DNA of 64,000 nt from positions 1 to 64,000 of the forward strand of contig JBJHCZ010000004.1 in NCBI GenBank assembly GCA_050486285.1, given 5' to 3'. Of this stretch, positions 39,955 through 47,908 are shown piece by piece. The notes under the pieces are model-generated. The model was not told where the DNA came from, did not search any database, and saw only the letters and a program-made list of their open reading frames with translations. Made by a program: the position numbers and the translations under genes. Each line of letters starts with the position of its first letter. Position 1 is the first letter of the stretch. The DNA is from JAITWN01 sp050486285. GTDB taxonomy: Bacteria; Pseudomonadota; Gammaproteobacteria; SZUA-140.

Positions 39955-41650
39955 CGTCGCCATCGTCGCTCCGGGCGTCAGCGGTCGGCTCGGAGCGTGC
40001 GCTGCGAAATACGATCTTATCGTGATCGGCGGCGGCATCCACGGCGCGGCGCTTGCGCGGGAAGCGGCCTCTCGTGGCCTGTCAGTGGTCCTGCTCGAAC
40101 AGAATGATTTCGGCAGCGGTGCTTCGGCGAACAGTCTCAAGATCATTCACGGCGGCATCCGCTATCTGCAGACGCTCGATATCGGCAGGCTGCGCCAGTC
40201 GGTGCGCGAGCAGCGGGCGTTGTTGAGGATCGCGCCGCATCTGGTGCGGCCGATGCGCTGTGTCATGCCCGCGTACAACCGTCCCGGCAAGGATCGGTTA
40301 ACCTTGTCGCTGGCGGCGCGTTGTTACGATCTGCTTAGTCTCGATCGCAATCGCGGCCTCGACCCGGACTGCCGTCTCGGCGCGAGCGGGACCCTTGCGC
40401 TCGAAGAATTGCGCGAACTCGCGCCGGCCCTGGATTTGCGCGGGGTCACCGGCGCCCTGTGCTGGTGGGATGCCCAGGCGGTGAATTCGGAACGCCTCGT
40501 ACTGGCCTTTGTAATGTCGGCACGCAACCTGGGCGCGTCGGTGTTCAATTACATGCAGGCCGGCGCTCCGCTGGTCAGGAATGGGCGTGTCCATGGCCTG
40601 GTCGCGGAAGACCTGCTGAGCGGCGAGCGCGCAGAGATCGCCGGCAGCGTGATCATGGACTGCAGCAGCGGTGGATGGGTCGGTATGGCTGGCGATGCCG
40701 CCGCGGGCGGGTACGTCAAGGCAATGAATCTGGTTGTGCGGCGCAGTCTCGCAAGCTGCGCCTTCGGCGCCCGCCCGGACAGACGGGAAGCGGAGCAAGG
40801 CGGTCTGTTGTTTCATGCGCCCTGGCGTGAAGGCGCGGTGATCGGGACCTGGTATCGCAGCGTCGTGGCACGGTCCGGAGATCTGTCTGTATCGTCGGCG
40901 GAGATCGAGGCGGCGCTCGGGCAGTTCAACAGTCTGCTCTCGTCCGCGCGACTGGAACTCGCGGATGTTGTCGCGGTCCATCTGGGTCTGCTGCCGGCGG
41001 CGTCCGGGGGCGCGCCTGTACCAGCGGGTAAGTTTCGTATCGACGATGCAAGGAATAATGGACTCGACGGTCTGTACCGGGTCATGGGTGTCAAGTATAC
41101 GACCGCCCGCGATGTCGCGCGGCGGGCGCTCGTGGCGGCGCGCCGCCATCTCCCGGCGTCGGAGGCGGATCCGGGCGCTGTGATTTCCGACGCCACGCCG
41201 TTATACGGCGGTGACATTCCGAACCTCGGGGACTTCCGGCAAACCCGTCTGCGGCGATATGCAGCGCGATTCGGCGCGGAGACGGTGACGAGGCTGCTGT
41301 ACAATTACGGTACCTGCATGGACGCAATCATCGCCTGTGCAGATAGTCGCCCCGAATTGTCGCAGCCGATCCCGGGCGTTCCTTCAAGCCTGCGAGCCGA
41401 ACTGTCATACGTGCTCGATCATGAAATGACCCAGACCCTGCCCGATCTGATCTGTCGCAGAACAGATATCGGCACGTTCGCGGCGCCTGCCGCGGAAACG
41501 ATCCGGTTCTGCGCCGATGTCATGGCCAGGCATCGTGGCTGGGACTCCGGGACCCGGGAGGCAGGTATCACATCCCTGTACGGCCAGCGCCCGGTCTGGC
41601 TGGATAGCAGGCGCGGTGCGGTGCAAGACGCCGGCACAGGGTCGCTGTGA
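39923..41650 (+). CDS. FAD-dependent oxidoreductase, glycerol-3-phosphate dehydrogenase (GlpD/GlpA)-like
   Basis: About 575 residues with an FAD site LIVIGGGIHGAALAREAASRG followed by the GlpD signature VLLEQNDFGSGASANSLKIIHGGIRYLQ. The middle part has YRVMGVKYTTARDVA and a C-terminal helical cap. It probably oxidises a glycerol-3-phosphate-like substrate, but lies among EPS genes rather than glp genes, so the physiological substrate may differ. Starts at 39890 or 39923 overlap the preceding glycosyltransferase by 65 or 32 bases; neither has a strong ribosome site, and I prefer 39923. It faces the convergent GT2 genes. Confidence 0.85.
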   Translation: MNLSSDNPGPDVAIVAPGVSGRLGACAAKYDLIVIGGGIHGAALAREAASRGLSVVLLEQNDFGSGASANSLKIIHGGIRYLQTLDIGRLRQSVREQRALLRIAPHLVRPMRCVMPAYNRPGKDRLTLSLAARCYDLLSLDRNRGLDPDCRLGASGTLALEELRELAPALDLRGVTGALCWWDAQAVNSERLVLAFVMSARNLGASVFNYMQAGAPLVRNGRVHGLVAEDLLSGERAEIAGSVIMDCSSGGWVGMAGDAAAGGYVKAMNLVVRRSLASCAFGARPDRREAEQGGLLFHAPWREGAVIGTWYRSVVARSGDLSVSSAEIEAALGQFNSLLSSARLELADVVAVHLGLLPAASGGAPVPAGKFRIDDARNNGLDGLYRVMGVKYTTARDVARRALVAARRHLPASEADPGAVISDATPLYGGDIPNLGDFRQTRLRRYAARFGAETVTRLLYNYGTCMDAIIACADSRPELSQPIPGVPSSLRAELSYVLDHEMTQTLPDLICRRTDIGTFAAPAAETIRFCADVMARHRGWDSGTREAGITSLYGQRPVWLDSRRGAVQDAGTGSL

Positions 41651-41727
41651 GCGTCGGGGATATCAAGCCAGGGCAGGAGACGGCTGTTGGGGTGGCTCAT
41701 GCCGGTGGTCCCGCCGCGCCCGGCAGG

Positions 41728-42666
41728 CTAGTTGACGACCTGCTCGACCGTGTATTCCTTCATTTCCTTCGCATGCGTGAAGATGATCAGTTCACCGATC
41801 AGCCCCATCGCGAAGATCTGGACACCGAGCACCACCAGCAGGGAGCTCAGCAGCAGCGCGGGCCTGTCGGCGAGCGGTACACCGAAGATCAGCCGTTCGA
41901 CGATCAGGTACAGCAGGAAGACGCCGCCGAGGGCGAAAGTCCCGGTGCCGACAAGTCCGAAGAAACGCAGCGGTTTCTTCGTGAACTTGACCAGGAAGAA
42001 TACCGTGAATATGTCGAGTATGCGGCGGATATACACACCCGGGCGGTACAGGCGGGTACCCCTTTCCCGCGATGACTGGGCGACGTCGATTTCCGTCACC
42101 CGGAAACCCTGGCGCGCGACGAGCATCGGCAGGAAGCGGTGCTGGTCGCCGTATACCGGCACCTCATCGACCACGCGACGCCTCATTGCGCGCACACCCG
42201 AGCCGAGGTCATGAAAGCGGTAGCCGGATATCCAGCGCAGCAGGCCGTGGAAGACACCGGCCTGGATGCGATTGATGAAGGAATCGAGTCGCGGCCATCT
42301 CCTGGCCACGGCCATATCCGCTGCGTTCAGGCCACCGAGCACCTTTGGAATGTCCGCCGCCTCAATCTGGTAATAGGCGGGGAGCGTGAGAATGATGTCG
42401 CCGCTCGAGTGTTCGAAGCCGGCAGTGAGCGCCGTCGCTTCGCCGAACCACTTCGCCAGCTTGACGATAGTGATCCTTTCACCGGACGACTGCAGCGCGC
42501 GCAGGGCATCGAATACCTGCGGATAGTCGCCGTCGAGGACGTAGACAAACTCGAAGTTCCCGCCGGCGTCGGCGAGCGCCGCCTTGTAGTCGCGGTACAG
42601 CGAGCCGACGTCGTCGTAACGCTCGCTGACGGGGATAATCACCGAGATGTCGATCTTGTCAGTCAT
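41728..42666 (-). CDS. GT2 family glycosyltransferase lacking the canonical DxD-type motif, with two C-terminal membrane helices
   Basis: A 312-residue GtrB/DPM1-like protein: IDISVIIPVSERYDDVGSLY at the N-terminus and two membrane helices near the C-terminus (FFGLVGTGTFALGGVFLLYL, and the helix ending MGLIGELIIF). Where its paralog has DGDLQNDPADIP, this one reads LPAYYQIEAADIP, so the metal-binding Asp pair is missing. VLDGDYPQV replaces VDDGSRDAT. It overlaps the upstream paralog by 8 bases. It may have a different donor site, or be an inactive partner of the upstream protein. Transfer to a polyprenyl phosphate acceptor is typical of the family. Confidence 0.88.
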   Translation of the reverse strand: MTDKIDISVIIPVSERYDDVGSLYRDYKAALADAGGNFEFVYVLDGDYPQVFDALRALQSSGERITIVKLAKWFGEATALTAGFEHSSGDIILTLPAYYQIEAADIPKVLGGLNAADMAVARRWPRLDSFINRIQAGVFHGLLRWISGYRFHDLGSGVRAMRRRVVDEVPVYGDQHRFLPMLVARQGFRVTEIDVAQSSRERGTRLYRPGVYIRRILDIFTVFFLVKFTKKPLRFFGLVGTGTFALGGVFLLYLIVERLIFGVPLADRPALLLSSLLVVLGVQIFAMGLIGELIIFTHAKEMKEYTVEQVVN

Positions 42667-43639
42667 TCGCAGTCTCTTCCTTGCGTTGCATCGCGGACTT
42701 CCCGCCGCCGAAGGTCTGTTGCGTCAGGGCGCTCAGGCGGTGCAGCCTGATATCCCCGGTCTTGTATACGAGTTCCCCGATCGCTCCACCGAGCATCAGG
42801 AATACCGAGGCCACCATCATCAGGACGCCGCTGCCTGCAATGGTGATCGGGATCGCGTCCGCGCCCTGCAGCCACTGGTACAGGCCGGCCACCATCAATG
42901 CCAGGCCGATAAAGAACGGCGGCAGCGCCAGCGCGGCGAACCAGATCATCGGCCGCGACACGAAGGATACTATGGTCTTGATCGTCAGCAGATCCAGCAG
43001 CACCTTGTAGATGCGGGAAAGGCCGTACTTGGAAACGCCGAAACGGCGGGCGTGATGGCGTACCTTGATCTCCGCGATCCGCGCCCCCGCCAGCGAGGTC
43101 ATCGCCGGAATGAAGCGGTGCATCTCCGAGTAGAGCGGGATATTCTTGACCACGTTTGCGCGATAGGCCTTGAGTGAACAGCCGTTGTCCCTGATCGGGA
43201 CGCCGGTGACCTTGCCGATCAGCCAGTTCGCGATCCGCGACGGGATCTTGCGGCTGATGAGCCTGTCCTGGCGGTTATGGCGCCAGCCGACGACGATGTC
43301 ATAGCCTTCATCGATCTTCGCGATGAAGTCGGGGATGTCGGCGGGGTCATTCTGCAGGTCGCCGTCCATGGTCAGCAGGATGCGGCCGCGCGCATGATCG
43401 ATGCCGGCCGCCATTGCCGGTGTCTGGCCGTAGTTCCTGCGGAATTTGATCACCCGCAGGCGGGGGTCATTACTGCCCAGCAGCGCTGCCTTCGCGAAGG
43501 TCGCATCACGGCTGCCATCGTCGACGAACAGGATCTCGTAGTCGAGCTCCAGCGCGCGCAGAGCCTTGCTGATCGATTCGTACAAAAGATCGATGCTTTC
43601 CTCCTCGTTGTAGAGGGGCACGATCACCGACAGGTCCAT
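42659..43639 (-). CDS. GT2 family glycosyltransferase (dolichol/undecaprenyl-phosphate sugar synthase type) with membrane tail
   Basis: A 326-residue GtrB/DPM1-like enzyme. It has MDLSVIVPLYNEEESIDLLY, VDDGSRDATFAKA, FRRNYGQTPAMAAG, the DxD-type MDGDLQNDPADIP and the later RDNGCSLKAYR. Two C-terminal helices (about 228-285) anchor it in the inner membrane. It should load a sugar onto undecaprenyl phosphate for later transfer by a membrane glycosyltransferase. It is the first gene of a two-gene minus-strand operon with its own degenerate paralog. Confidence 0.92.
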   Translation of the reverse strand: MDLSVIVPLYNEEESIDLLYESISKALRALELDYEILFVDDGSRDATFAKAALLGSNDPRLRVIKFRRNYGQTPAMAAGIDHARGRILLTMDGDLQNDPADIPDFIAKIDEGYDIVVGWRHNRQDRLISRKIPSRIANWLIGKVTGVPIRDNGCSLKAYRANVVKNIPLYSEMHRFIPAMTSLAGARIAEIKVRHHARRFGVSKYGLSRIYKVLLDLLTIKTIVSFVSRPMIWFAALALPPFFIGLALMVAGLYQWLQGADAIPITIAGSGVLMMVASVFLMLGGAIGELVYKTGDIRLHRLSALTQQTFGGGKSAMQRKEETAND

Positions 43640-44161
43640 GGATATTTATCCTGATTAATCAAATTCCTGGATTTCGCGCCCCGCCCCGGGCGGGGGCGAT
43701 GACAGCTTATCGTCCCGGCACCGCGTTTCTGCACCCCGCGACCGCTCCACCGCCGACCTCCTCTCCTCGTTTATACCACCCTGGCCGGGTTGCCCTGCGT
43801 CATTACCTTGCCGGGTATTCTACAGGACACGACCGCGTTGGGGCCGATGTTGGCGCCGTGTCGTCGTGGGTGAGAAAGCGGCGGGATATCTGCGGCGACA
43901 GCCGTCGGTTCTGAGAGGTGCTGACATTGTCGCTGATTCGTGCGGCATGTATCGGCGTGGGCTGGTTCGGTCAGGACGCTCGCGCAAGGTATTATATAGC
44001 TTTGATCGGTGCGATGGATATCGTCAAAGCGGGCAGGTATCCGGCCGCAGGTTCCTCTTTGCGCCGCAATGCTGGTAGGATGGCCCCATTGTCTCATCGA
44101 GAGGGCATCGACCGGCGAGCGAAGGTGGTTCGCGGCGGCGCTTCATGCTGAAAGGACGCAG
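43640..44161. other. 522-bp region with a degraded acyltransferase tail and otherwise no gene
   Basis: Between the divergent GT2 operon and the epimerase gene. The only coding trace is the C-terminal remnant listed at 43771-43866. The rest has no credible open frame. It must contain the promoters for both flanking operons. An AT-rich ATTATATAGC lies at 43991-44000, about 160 bp upstream of the epimerase ATG, but without a good -35 partner. Confidence 0.5.
43771..43866 (-). pseudogene. C-terminal remnant of a hexapeptide-repeat acetyltransferase
   Basis: In the minus frame ending in TAA at 43771-43773 the last 27 residues read GANIGPNAVVSCRI, then PGKVMTQGNPARVV. The pattern GAxIGxxAVVxxxIPxxxxxxGNPARVV is the standard end of left-handed beta-helix acetyltransferases (serine or sugar O-acetyltransferases). 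Upstream sequence lacks the hexapeptide coils, so only the tail survives. The intact acyltransferase at 45339-46079 ends with a similar GNPARVV, so the remnant could derive from a related gene. Confidence 0.55.
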
Positions 44162-45154
44162 ATGCAGGGATTGAAGGCAGTCGCCGTTACCGGTGCGACC
44201 GGGTTTCTCGGCAGTCACCTGACGGAGCGTCTGCTTGGCGCTGGATATGACGTCAGTATCCTCGCGCGGGAACAGGCAAGGGCCGCGCCGTTCGCCGGAC
44301 GGGTTCGCCGGGTCGTCGTCGGCGACATCGCCGACCGCGACGCTCTCGATACGCTGGTCGACGGCGCCGATGCGGTGATCCATCTGGTTTCCAACTTCCG
44401 CACCGCCTCGGGTCCTCCCGAGAGTTACCGTCGTATCAATCTCGAGGGCACGTGCACCGCCTTCGAGGCTGCCGTGGGCGCCGGTGTGCGCCGCTTCGTG
44501 CATTGCTCCACGATCGGCGTGCACGGGCACGTTCGGCAGACGCCGGCAAACGAGACCTCTCCGTACAATCCCGGTGACCTCTACCAGGAGACCAAGGTAC
44601 AGTCCGAGCAGTTCCTGCGCGGGCGGATGGCCGGGGCGACGATGGAGGTCGTCATCGTGCGTCCGTGCTCGCTGTACGGTCCCGGTGACCTGCGCATGCT
44701 GAAGATGTTCCGCATGCTGGCGAAACGCCGTTTCATGATGCTCGGGCCGTGCCGGGAGAATTTCCATGCCGCCTATATCGACGACGTCGTCGACGGTTTC
44801 ATGCGCGCACTGACGACGCCCGGGATCGCCGGGGAGACCTTCATCATCGGCGGCCCCGCCTACCTGCCGTTGCGTGATTACGTCGCCGCGGCGGCGCGCG
44901 CGGTGGGGGCGCCGCCGCCGTGGCTGCGGCTTCCGTACGCGCCGTTCTATGCCGTCGGCGCGCTGTGCGAGGCCGTCTGCGTCCCCCTCGGGATCGAGCC
45001 GCCGCTGCACCGTCGCCGCGTGCGCTTCTACAGGAACAACCGCGCCTTCTCGCTTGACAAGGCCCGGCGTCTGCTGGGCTACGAACCCCGTATCGATCTG
45101 GACGAGGGTCTGCGGCGGACGGTCGCCTGGTACCGGGAGCAGGGCCACCTGTAG
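44162..45154 (+). CDS. NAD(P)-dependent sugar epimerase/dehydratase (extended SDR)
   Basis: A 330-residue extended SDR starting MQGLKAVAVTGATGFLGSHL (TGxxGxxG), with AAAGGA as ribosome site. It has VDGADAVIHLV, HCSTIGVHGHV, the YQETK (YxxxK) catalytic pair and VIVRPCSLYGPGD. The 3-beta-HSD-like layout suggests a ketoreductase or epimerase on a sugar nucleotide or lipid-linked sugar. It starts a new plus-strand cluster 184 bp upstream of the acyltransferase gene. Confidence 0.85.
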   Translation: MQGLKAVAVTGATGFLGSHLTERLLGAGYDVSILAREQARAAPFAGRVRRVVVGDIADRDALDTLVDGADAVIHLVSNFRTASGPPESYRRINLEGTCTAFEAAVGAGVRRFVHCSTIGVHGHVRQTPANETSPYNPGDLYQETKVQSEQFLRGRMAGATMEVVIVRPCSLYGPGDLRMLKMFRMLAKRRFMMLGPCRENFHAAYIDDVVDGFMRALTTPGIAGETFIIGGPAYLPLRDYVAAAARAVGAPPPWLRLPYAPFYAVGALCEAVCVPLGIEPPLHRRRVRFYRNNRAFSLDKARRLLGYEPRIDLDEGLRRTVAWYREQGHL

Positions 45155-45338
45155 AGGGGATATCCCGGTCGGGTGACCAGCCGGGTAAAAGAATGTCCCG
45201 GCCTGCCGAAAAAATGGAGATGCCGGTAAGATATGTCCATTCCAGAATTCTTGATTGCCTGAGCGATATGAGCTTCCAGACGCCATCGGCCACGTCGGCA
45301 ACCGCCAGCAGGGCATGCCCTGATCCGGGGAACAAACC

Positions 45339-46079
45339 ATGAACGAGCGTCCGCTGGTCGAGGAACTCGGCGACGGCAAACTTTCGCCGTACCGCCGCTA
45401 CCTGAAGATCTTCGTCGGTCGGGAATCGCCGGGCGCGCTGGTGAAATACGAACTGTTCACCGCGATCCTGGGCCGGTTGCCCGGGGCGCTCGGCTATTTC
45501 GCCCGAGGCAAGTGCTATCCACGCCTGCTCGCGGCGTCCGGCAGGGGCACGGTGTTCGGCGCCGGCACGGTGCTGCGCTGCCCGGGACAGATCCGGCTGG
45601 GGAGCGGGGTCCTGATCGACGACAACGTCGTCATCGACGCGAAAGGCCCGAGTTCTTCGATCGTCCTCGGCGACCAGATCCTGATCGGCAGGAACACGAT
45701 TCTGAGCTGCAACGATTCGACGATCACGATCGGCAGCAACATTTCGGTCGGACCGTTCTGTTTCCTGGTTTCGCGCAGTCATCTCACCATCGGTTCCAAT
45801 GTCGCGATCGGCGCCGGCACCTACATGCTCGGCGGCGGTCATGCCTACGATGACCCCGATGTCCCGGTCATCCAGCAGGCGCGAATTTCGAAGGGCATCA
45901 CCGTCGAGGACGGCGCCTGGATCGGCATCGGCGCGAAGATCCTCGACGGCGTCACCATCGGCCGCAATAGTATTGTCGGCGCGGGCGCCGTGGTGTCGAA
46001 GGATGTGCCGCCGTGGACGGTCGTCCTCGGCAACCCGGCGCGGGTCGTAGAGAAGCGCAAGCAGGCCGCGTCCGAATGA
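45339..46079 (+). CDS. Hexapeptide-repeat (left-handed beta-helix) acyltransferase
   Basis: A 246-residue acyltransferase. After a helical N-terminal part of about 65 residues it has hexapeptide coils (GTVFGAGTVLRC, IRLGSGVLIDDNVVIDA, ITIGSNISVGPFCFLVSRSH) with LTIGSNVAIGAGTYMLGGGHAY and ends SIVGAGAVVSKDVPPWTVVLGNPARVVEK. Relatives are sugar O- or N-acetyltransferases, with a conserved His in GGGHAY as candidate catalytic base. It overlaps the next gene by ATGA, so together with the ligase and ACP it may transfer an acyl group made in this operon. Confidence 0.88.
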   Translation: MNERPLVEELGDGKLSPYRRYLKIFVGRESPGALVKYELFTAILGRLPGALGYFARGKCYPRLLAASGRGTVFGAGTVLRCPGQIRLGSGVLIDDNVVIDAKGPSSSIVLGDQILIGRNTILSCNDSTITIGSNISVGPFCFLVSRSHLTIGSNVAIGAGTYMLGGGHAYDDPDVPVIQQARISKGITVEDGAWIGIGAKILDGVTIGRNSIVGAGAVVSKDVPPWTVVLGNPARVVEKRKQAASE

Positions 46080-47611
46080 ACACGCTGAGCGCTGTCTGGC
46101 AGGACGCCGCGCAACGGTGGCCGGACAGGACCGCGATCGTCTCCGGGTGCGAACGTGTCACCTACCGGGAGTTGGCCGCGCGAATCCGGCGCCTGACTGC
46201 GGCGATGCGCAACGACTGGGGCGTCGGGCCGGGCGATGTGGTCGGCCTGCTCGCGCCGAACTGCGTCGAATTTATCATCAGCTATTTCGCGGTGACGGCG
46301 ACCGGGGCGATGGTCCAGCCGGTCGACGAGCGGCTCAAGCAGGATGAGATCCAGTACGTGCTGGGGGATTCAGGCGCGCGCCAGGCGATCGTCCACCGCT
46401 CGCTGTGGCCGCGTTTCTCCGCAGTCAGGGACAGCCTCGGCGAACTGAAGCGGGTGCTGGCGATCGGCGTCCCGGAAGCGGAAGACGCCCTCTACGAGGC
46501 ATGGATGCAGGACGCGCGCGACGGTGAGGCCGGTCCGGGCTTCGTGCCCGCGGACGGTGACGTCGCGGAACTGATGTATACCTCCGGGACCACCGGCAGG
46601 GCCAAGGCCGTGATGCGTTCGCATGCGAACGTCAGGGCGGCCTCGGCCAATGCGCGCCGGGCATTCGGTTACCGCCATGACGATGTCATCGCCGTTGTCA
46701 TGCCGCTCAGTCATTCCAGCGCGCTGGTCAGCCAGATGCTGCCGATGCTCGAGGTCGGCGGCACCGTCGTTCCGGTTGAACGTTTCGACGCGGTAGATCT
46801 GATCGAACTGGTCCGCGGCGAGCGCGTCAGCTGCCTGCGCGCGGTGCCGGCGATGTTCAGGATGCTGCTCGCTTCATCGCAGTTCAATGCCGGCGGCCTG
46901 TCTTCGCTGCGGCTACTGATGAACTCGAGCGCGGCGATCGACCCGGAGACCTATCTCGAGGTCAAGGCGCGCTTTCCTGCGGTCGAGCTGGTGAATTCCT
47001 ACGGCCTGACCGAGGCCTCGACCTCGTCAATACTCTTCGACGACATGGCCAGGACACACCCCGACTCTATCGGCATCGCGATCGACGGCGTCGAGATGCG
47101 GGTCGTCGACGGCGAGGGGCGCGACGCTGCGACCGGTGAGGAAGGCGAGATCTGGATCCGCGGCCCGCATGTTTTCATCGGCTATCGCGGCCTGCCCGCC
47201 GAGAGCGCCGCCGCGATCGCGCCCGGCGGCTGGCTGAAGACCGGCGACGTGGGACGCAGGGACGCGAACGGCCTGTTCTATTTTCATGGGCGCCGCGACG
47301 ACGTCATCAACTGCGGCGGGCGCAAGTACGCGCCGCTGGAAGTGGAGAACTGCATTCTCGAGCTTCCGGAGATCGCAGAGGCCGCAGTCATCGGCATGGC
47401 GCACCGCGTCCTCGGTCAGGTCGCCAAGGCCTACATCGTCTATCGGCCGGGACATGCCCCCGATCCGAAGGCCGTCAGCCGCCACTGCGCACAGCGACTG
47501 CCGAGCCACAAGGTGCCGTTCAGGGTCGAAGTGCTGTCAGCGTTGCCGCGGAACAGCGTCGGCAAGGTGTTGTACAGGAAACTGCAGGAAGCGTCCAACG
47601 CCGCCGCGTAA
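46076..47611 (+). CDS. Acyl-AMP / acyl-CoA ligase (class I adenylate-forming)
   Basis: A 511-residue ANL-superfamily enzyme from the ATG at 46076. Core motifs are LMYTSGTTGRAKAVMRSH (phosphate loop), VNSYGLTEASTSS, WLKTGDVGRRDANGLFYFHGRRDDVINCGGRKYAPLEVE (hinge region) and the C-terminal catalytic lysine segment NSVGKVLYRK. It would activate a carboxylic acid as acyl-AMP and load it on the small acyl carrier protein encoded 36 bases downstream. In this setting the acid is unknown; a fatty or hydroxy acid destined for EPS or a lipid head group is plausible. Confidence 0.9.
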   Translation: MNTLSAVWQDAAQRWPDRTAIVSGCERVTYRELAARIRRLTAAMRNDWGVGPGDVVGLLAPNCVEFIISYFAVTATGAMVQPVDERLKQDEIQYVLGDSGARQAIVHRSLWPRFSAVRDSLGELKRVLAIGVPEAEDALYEAWMQDARDGEAGPGFVPADGDVAELMYTSGTTGRAKAVMRSHANVRAASANARRAFGYRHDDVIAVVMPLSHSSALVSQMLPMLEVGGTVVPVERFDAVDLIELVRGERVSCLRAVPAMFRMLLASSQFNAGGLSSLRLLMNSSAAIDPETYLEVKARFPAVELVNSYGLTEASTSSILFDDMARTHPDSIGIAIDGVEMRVVDGEGRDAATGEEGEIWIRGPHVFIGYRGLPAESAAAIAPGGWLKTGDVGRRDANGLFYFHGRRDDVINCGGRKYAPLEVENCILELPEIAEAAVIGMAHRVLGQVAKAYIVYRPGHAPDPKAVSRHCAQRLPSHKVPFRVEVLSALPRNSVGKVLYRKLQEASNAAA

Positions 47612-47647
47612 TCGGGGCGGCTGAGATCACAGCAAGCGGGAGAGAGC

Positions 47648-47908
47648 ATGTCCGAACTGAGTGCACGAGTGGTCGAATTCGTGTCCGATATCCTCCAGGT
47701 CGAGATCCCTCCGGGCATCGACGATCTGCATCGCCGGGACTGCGAGGAGTGGGACTCGGTCAACCACTTGCGCCTGATCATGGAACTGGAAGATGTGTTC
47801 GGGGTGACGCTCGACGACGAGCAGGCGATGGAACTGTCCTCGCTGCGGCAGGTGGAGTCGCTGTTGCATGCCCGCGGCGTACTCCGGGACGACGGTGTCA
47901 CCGAATGA
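47648..47908 (+). CDS. Acyl carrier protein
   Basis: An 86-residue carrier protein. The phosphopantetheine site is the Ser37 in EEWDSVNHLRLIMELEDVF, matching the D-S-[LV] motif, and helix 2 has the expected acidic character. It is distinct from a housekeeping AcpP, which normally sits with fab genes. Placed between an acyl-AMP ligase and a glycosyltransferase, it probably carries the activated acyl group to an acyltransferase, the nearest candidate being the gene at 45339. Its stop overlaps the next start (ATGA). Confidence 0.92.
   Translation: MSELSARVVEFVSDILQVEIPPGIDDLHRRDCEEWDSVNHLRLIMELEDVFGVTLDDEQAMELSSLRQVESLLHARGVLRDDGVTE

Noticed and set aside
41647..42075. 142-codon plus-strand open frame overlapping the end of the GlpD-like gene and the GT2 gene
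   Set aside because: It is the antisense of the GT2 C-terminal region with a charged, low-complexity product and no family match.
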